The notes under the pieces: model-generated
The model's input: only the letters and a program-made list of their open reading frames with translations
Database searches by the model: none
Told to the model about the DNA's origin: nothing
Part shown: one piece after another, positions 6,492-9,940 of the stretch
How the letters are laid out: each line of letters begins with the position of its first letter
Position numbering within the stretch: the first letter of the stretch is position 1
Program-made: the position numbers and the translations under genes
Source of the DNA: Clostridia bacterium
Lineage (GTDB): Bacteria > Bacillota > Clostridia > Oscillospirales > Acutalibacteraceae
Direction: 5' to 3'
Length of the DNA stretch: 9,940 nt
Assembly: GCA_024689165.1 (NCBI GenBank)
Contig: JAILDS010000315.1
Location: 1-9,940, forward strand

Positions 6492-6521
6492 ACGGCGGCC
6501 TGCGGCCTGCGCTGCCGCCGT
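6492..6521 (-). other. Intercistronic hairpin between ligase and ACP genes
   Basis: ACGGCGGC (6492-6499) pairs perfectly with GCCGCCGT (6514-6521), and an inner GCG/CGC can also pair. In the direction of transcription the stem is followed by an A-rich run, not a U-run, so it is not a standard terminator. It begins 6 bases past the ligase stop and could be a processing or stability element that sets the ACP level apart from the ligase. Confidence 0.5.
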
Positions 6522-6526
6522 GGGAT

Positions 6527-8257
6527 CTATACCTTCGTTTTTGAAGCGACCGCCGCGATCTTGAACCGCTGTATCTTATGCGTCGTGTTCTTTTCGAACT
6601 CGGAGTCGCTGATCTGAACGTCGGTGATCCTCTTGTAGGACGGCATTTCGCTGTTGAACAGGGAAACGTCGTCAAGAAGACGTTTTTTCGCCGCGGCTGA
6701 GTCGGTCAGAGAGTTTTCCGCCCTGAAATCCTCGTCAAGATAGCAAATGGCGTATATGCCCGTATTGCTCTCGTCCGCGTATACGACGCATTCCTTTACG
6801 TAAGGCAATCTCTTCATCAGAGCCTCCTCGATTTCCTCCGGAGAGATGTTTTTGCCGTTCGGAAGGATGATAAGATTCTTCAGCCTGCCGCTTATATAAA
6901 GGAAGTTATGCCTGTCTATATGACCGATATCGCCGGTCCTGAACCATCCGTCGGAAGTGAATACCCTTTCGCTGTCCTCGGGAAGGTTCCAGTACCCCTG
7001 CATGACGTTGTCGCCGCGAAGCTGTATCTCTCCGTTGCCGTCCGCGTCGGGGTCGGATATCCTCGCCTCCATCGTGGGCAGAAGGTGACCGACGCTGAAA
7101 CGCCGCGCCTTGCCCAGCGGGTTGACCGCGGCGACCGGGGAACACTCCGTTATGCCGTAGCCGTTATATATCTCGATGCCGATGTTATCGAGGAAGTCCG
7201 CGGTATCCTGATTCAGTGCCGCGCCTCCGCAGACTATCATACGCAGTCTTCCTCCGAGCGGCCGCAGGACCTCGGCAAAAGTTCTGCGCCTGATATCGAT
7301 ACCGACTTTTCGGAGAGCCCGGCTGAGCTTCACGCCCCTGTCGAACTCCTTCTGCTTCCCGGAGTCGGCGATCTGCTTTTTGAGCTTTCTGACGATGAGG
7401 TCGAGCATCATCGGCACCATACAGCTCATCTCGGGCCTGAAGCGCTCAAGGTTTTTGACAAGATATTTAAGGTCGTTGTTGATGCATACGGTCGTGCCGC
7501 AGTACATGCAGCTCATGATATGCGCGTGCAGCTCGTAGGAATGGTTGATCGGCAGCACGGAAAAGCTCACGTCCGGGTAGTGAAGCAGCCTTGCGCAGCC
7601 CCTGAGAGTACCCATGATGTTGCGGTTGGACAGCATGACCCCCTTGTTCGCGCCGGTGGTACCGGACGTGTAGATGATGACGGCGGTCTCGTCGGGATCG
7701 GTCTGCTCCGGGGGCAGCTTTCCCGCTCCCCCTCCGAGCAGCTCCCTGCCCTCTTCGACAAGGTCCGAAAAGCGAAGAAAGCCCTGCTGCGCGTCGTTTT
7801 CATCGCCGCCCCGCATCACAACGAAGGTTTTGACGCCGGGGCAGCTTTCAAGCGCGGACCGGAGCTTTTTGAGCGACCGTGCGGAACAGAAGACCGTATC
7901 CGCCCGGGAGTCTTTCAGCTGCGCCGAGATCGCTTCCGGCTGAAGCTCCCTGTCTATAGGCACACACACGCCGACCCCGCTGACGAGAGCCATATACGCC
8001 GTTATCCACTGATAGGACGTTTCGCCCATCACGGCGACGTGCCGGCCCCTGTATCCGCGTTCGAGAAGAGCCTCGCGCAGAGCGAGAACGTCATTCTTCA
8101 GCTCCGAAAACGTGACAGAGCTCTCATCGCTCCGGTTTTCGAGCTGTCGGTAAGCCGCCTTATCGGGATATCTGCGGGCGGCGTGGTCGAGTATCTGGTA
8201 AACGGTCGTGAAGCTTTCGACCTCTTCCGGCCTTATCAGGAATTTTTCTTTGTTCAT
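6527..8257 (-). CDS. AMP-forming long-chain fatty-acid-type ligase (A component)
   Basis: The 576-residue protein belongs to the long-chain acyl-CoA/acyl-ACP synthetase branch of the adenylate-forming enzymes. Motifs are the P-loop YTSGTTGANKG (196-206), YGITE (367-371), WFRTGD (438-443), GRLKNLI (457-463) and NGKNISPEEIE (467-477). A C-terminal THKIQR supplies the likely catalytic Lys (K561). The phrase NGKNISPEEIE and the region before YGITE are typical of FadD-like long-chain enzymes, so a fatty acid is the most likely substrate. The downstream ACP suggests loading onto its thiol rather than, or as well as, CoA. The ATG is preceded by AGAGG with only two bases between, a poor spacing that predicts modest initiation; no better start is seen. 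It lies 83 bases after the MFS gene and heads the A-T-C trio. Confidence 0.92.
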   Translation of the reverse strand: MNKEKFLIRPEEVESFTTVYQILDHAARRYPDKAAYRQLENRSDESSVTFSELKNDVLALREALLERGYRGRHVAVMGETSYQWITAYMALVSGVGVCVPIDRELQPEAISAQLKDSRADTVFCSARSLKKLRSALESCPGVKTFVVMRGGDENDAQQGFLRFSDLVEEGRELLGGGAGKLPPEQTDPDETAVIIYTSGTTGANKGVMLSNRNIMGTLRGCARLLHYPDVSFSVLPINHSYELHAHIMSCMYCGTTVCINNDLKYLVKNLERFRPEMSCMVPMMLDLIVRKLKKQIADSGKQKEFDRGVKLSRALRKVGIDIRRRTFAEVLRPLGGRLRMIVCGGAALNQDTADFLDNIGIEIYNGYGITECSPVAAVNPLGKARRFSVGHLLPTMEARISDPDADGNGEIQLRGDNVMQGYWNLPEDSERVFTSDGWFRTGDIGHIDRHNFLYISGRLKNLIILPNGKNISPEEIEEALMKRLPYVKECVVYADESNTGIYAICYLDEDFRAENSLTDSAAAKKRLLDDVSLFNSEMPSYKRITDVQISDSEFEKNTTHKIQRFKIAAVASKTKV

Positions 8258-8340
8258 AACCTCTTTTTATTCGGAAAGCGGCAAGGGGACAGTTCCCGAG
8301 GCCGGGAAACGTTCCTTCCGGTCGTTCGGGGACCTGCCGA
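8258..8340. other. Intergenic gap with short dyads and GGGGAC words
   Basis: The gap between the MFS and ligase genes holds a 6-bp stem TTCCCG/CGGGAA (8293-8298, 8303-8308) and two copies of GGGGAC (8285-8290 and 8328-8333). No promoter or U-run terminator is evident, so the genes are probably co-transcribed. Confidence 0.4.
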
Positions 8341-9600
8341 TCATTTTCCGGCGCCGGCGGAGGCCTTCAAGCCGCGCATGGGGTTTTTCAGCAGCGAGGC
8401 AAAAAGGAGGACCATGCCCACGACGCCGAAGATCACAGCGAGAAGGAATCCGCGGTCGTAACGGGCGGCGCCGGACGAGTCGGAGGTGATCGCGAAATTG
8501 AGTATCTGCGCGGCCACTGCGGCGGCGCCCCAGAACACTCCGCCGGAATAGATAGCGTTGATGCGGTTCATCTCTTTATTACCGAACAGCGTGGGCGTGA
8601 TCACCGGGCAGATATTCAGGATCAAAGCGCCGGAAACGCACAGCACGGAGCAGATAGTCGCGAACCATATCGCGGTGGGGTCCTTGAAGGCAAAGCCGAA
8701 CAGCAGGCAGCCCGCGGACAGCGGGAGCCCCGAGAGAAGGATAAGGCCCTTGACGCCGATCTTACTGACTATCGCGCCGCCGAAAAGCACGAAGAATATG
8801 CCGACGAACTGCATTATGCCCTGCATCGAGTTTGCGCGGGTTTCCTCCATGCCGAGGACCTTCAGGAAAGTCGGCAGATGGCCGCAAAGCCCCTGATACA
8901 TGACTGTCATGCAGAATATGCCGATAAAAACAAGCCAGAAGGACGGCGTCTTCAGAGCGTCCTTCATGGAAAGCCCCTGCAGGTCTGAGTCAGCCGCGCC
9001 GGCAGAACCGGCGGCGGAGGCAGCGGGCTTTTCCGTTTTGGGTATGATGAAATATGCCGCTAAGTTGCACAGGACTACTACCGCGCCGATGACAAGATAA
9101 GCGTTGCGAAGGCTGCCGGTCAGCTCTATGAGGCCGGGCGCGAAGGAGAACACTGCGGCTCCGACAGACGCGGAAGCGAGGACGATGCCGATGATAACGC
9201 CGACCTTCTTGCCGAATTCGCCGAAATACGGGGTGACGGCGTTCACGCCCATTGCGTGCGTACCGAGGCTCAGGACCAGACCTCCGAAGATCGAGGCGAT
9301 GATTATCACGGTGTAGCTCGGAGCAAAGGCGTAGGCGCAGTTATACACCGCGCCGAGGACGGCGCAGAGCAGGAATACGGAACGCGGCGTCAGCTTTTTC
9401 ATAAGCGGCCCCATAAGGAAAGACGAACAGATGAAAGACATGGCACAGCCGACGGTGATCGGCATGAGCATGACGGGAGCGGCGTCCGGCCATTTTGTCA
9501 GAAGCGACATAAGGAAGACCGTGAAGGTCGAGTTCATCCCCATGTTGGCGAACAGCGCGATACATGAACCGATAACGGCTCTTTTTGACTTAAAAGACAT
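8341..9600 (-). CDS. MFS transporter, monocarboxylate/oxalate-formate-antiporter-like
   Basis: The 419-residue protein has about twelve hydrophobic helices in two six-helix halves. They are joined by a central Ala/Ser-rich loop (about 188-210) leading into LSMKDALKTPSFWLVF (210-225), a phrase typical of the second half of OFA/MCT-type carriers. GPLMKKLTPRS (64-74) sits where MFS motif A lies between helices 2 and 3. These families carry small organic anions, but substrate cannot be assigned from sequence. As first gene of the operon it may export the conjugate made by the A-T-C enzymes or import an acid or amine substrate. The ATG at 9600 follows GGAAGG by 5 bases. The 83-base gap to the ligase gene holds short hairpins but no terminator with a U-run. 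Confidence 0.88.
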   Translation of the reverse strand: MSFKSKRAVIGSCIALFANMGMNSTFTVFLMSLLTKWPDAAPVMLMPITVGCAMSFICSSFLMGPLMKKLTPRSVFLLCAVLGAVYNCAYAFAPSYTVIIIASIFGGLVLSLGTHAMGVNAVTPYFGEFGKKVGVIIGIVLASASVGAAVFSFAPGLIELTGSLRNAYLVIGAVVVLCNLAAYFIIPKTEKPAASAAGSAGAADSDLQGLSMKDALKTPSFWLVFIGIFCMTVMYQGLCGHLPTFLKVLGMEETRANSMQGIMQFVGIFFVLFGGAIVSKIGVKGLILLSGLPLSAGCLLFGFAFKDPTAIWFATICSVLCVSGALILNICPVITPTLFGNKEMNRINAIYSGGVFWGAAAVAAQILNFAITSDSSGAARYDRGFLLAVIFGVVGMVLLFASLLKNPMRGLKASAGAGK

Positions 9601-9625
9601 TTTCCCCTTCCGTTCCGTTTCACAG

Positions 9626-9645
9626 GTCAGCAGAACAACGCTGAC
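9626..9645 (-). promoter_or_regulatory. Leader dyad before the MFS-A-T-C operon
   Basis: GTCAGC (9626-9631) and GCTGAC (9640-9645) form a 6-bp inverted repeat with an 8-base spacer. It lies 26 bases upstream of the MFS start and just downstream of a TATAGT hexamer (9657-9662) that could be a -10 element. It could be an operator or an RNA hairpin in the leader. Confidence 0.4.
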
Positions 9646-9656
9646 AAAACCCGTAA

Positions 9657-9707
9657 ACTATATATTTAATATACATTAACACTATTCTGTTCTCGAGTTG
9701 TTAACAA
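9657..9707 (-). promoter_or_regulatory. AT-rich probable promoter region of the MFS-A-T-C operon
   Basis: This AT-rich stretch must hold the operon promoter, since a terminator lies just upstream. Minus-strand candidates are TATATT (9668-9673, 5/6) with TCGAGA (9691-9696, 4/6) at 17 bases, or TATAGT (9657-9662, 5/6) without a good -35. A 10-bp palindrome TTGTTAACAA (9698-9707) lies at the upstream end and may be a regulator site. The exact promoter is uncertain. Confidence 0.45.
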
Positions 9708-9729
9708 GATATTAAATATTACGTAATTT

Positions 9730-9778
9730 TTCAAACAAAAACAAACATTCGCCGCAGGATCACATCCCGCGGCGAATG
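9730..9778 (-). terminator. Rho-independent terminator of the L,D-transpeptidase gene
   Basis: A 10-bp stem CATTCGCCGC/GCGGCGAATG (9746-9755 and 9769-9778) continues, after one mismatch, with GGAT/ATCC around a CAC loop. On the minus strand it is followed by a T-rich tract (9730-9745, mostly T). It starts about 40 bases past the transpeptidase stop and separates that gene from the MFS operon. Confidence 0.9.
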
Positions 9779-9815
9779 ACAAATCAAGCCGGCTCGAAAA
9801 CCGATGTTAAGAGAC

Positions 9816-9940
9816 TCAGCTGTGGTATACGACGACCTTCGTGCCTATCGGGCAGTTGTCATATATCCATTTCGCGTTGTTGATATCGAGTCTGACGCAG
9901 CCCTCGGAAAGAGCCATGCCGAGCCTGCCGTCCCATATCT
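9816..9940 (-). CDS. L,D-transpeptidase (YkuD domain), C-terminal fragment
   Basis: Only the last 40 codons before a TGA (9816-9818) are in the window. They read IWDGRLGMALSEGCVRL and continue to a C-terminal VVVYHS. SEGCVRL is the active-site motif of YkuD-type L,D-transpeptidases, S-x-G-C-(I/V)-R, with the nucleophilic Cys. The following helix (NNAKWIYDNCP) and the strand GTKVVVY are also as in the family. These enzymes act outside the membrane and form 3-3 cross-links in peptidoglycan or attach proteins to it. The N-terminal part, with any signal or anchor, is beyond the right edge. It ends at its own terminator and is probably unrelated to the acyl-conjugating operon. Confidence 0.9.
   Translation of the reverse strand, partial: IWDGRLGMALSEGCVRLDINNAKWIYDNCPIGTKVVVYHS

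Noticed and set aside
6492..6521. Rho-independent terminator splitting ligase and ACP
   Set aside because: The stem is followed by an A-rich tract, not a U-run, in the direction of transcription.
6908..8461. Rightward frame of 517 codons opposite the fatty-acid ligase
   Set aside because: It spans the antisense of two genes and their gap, is rich in Arg/Val/His/Asp, and has no motif, while the leftward ligase carries every family motif.
1..9940. tRNA, rRNA, insertion sequences, phage or plasmid genes
   Set aside because: I saw no cloverleaf, rRNA-like segment, transposase or integrase in the window.

Overview
The window looks like chromosome of a GC-rich, probably anaerobic Clostridia-type Firmicute from a gut-like habitat. 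The reasons are strong GGAGG-type ribosome sites, sigma-A-like promoters, GC-ending codons mixed with frequent ATA (Ile) and AGG (Arg), and protein families common in uncultured Oscillospirales/Christensenellales-like genomes. This placement is inference; no rRNA or other marker gene is present.

Left arm (1-2840). A leftward regulator-like gene with TPR-like helices runs off the left edge. It has a textbook promoter (TTGACA, 17 bp, TATAAT). It diverges from a rightward gene for an AMP-forming acyl/aryl ligase (1002-2693). That gene ends in a heptanucleotide tandem repeat and a strong rho-independent terminator.

Middle (2840-4740). Two leftward genes encode a secreted metallophosphoesterase with its own promoter and, downstream, a two-helix membrane protein of unknown function.

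Right arm (4847-9600). A leftward four-gene cluster is laid out as one operon: MFS transporter, AMP-forming fatty-acid-type ligase (A), stand-alone acyl carrier protein (T) and stand-alone condensation-superfamily acyltransferase (C). The ACP stop codon forms part of the ribosome site of the C gene. The likely logic is that the ligase activates a carboxylic acid, loads it on the phosphopantetheine arm of the ACP, and the C-type enzyme transfers it to an amine or alcohol; the MFS protein moves substrate or product. The divergent ligase on the left may be a second activating enzyme. No phosphopantetheinyl transferase, thioesterase or reductase is visible, so ACP priming would rely on genes elsewhere and release would be by direct transfer to the acceptor. 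This is the best candidate for an interesting system: a minimal, fully dissociated A-T-C acyl-conjugating pathway, reminiscent of clusters described in gut Clostridia that make fatty-acid amides. The product cannot be read from sequence.

Right edge (9730-9940). The C-terminus of an L,D-transpeptidase enters leftward and ends at a good hairpin terminator, which insulates the MFS-A-T-C operon.
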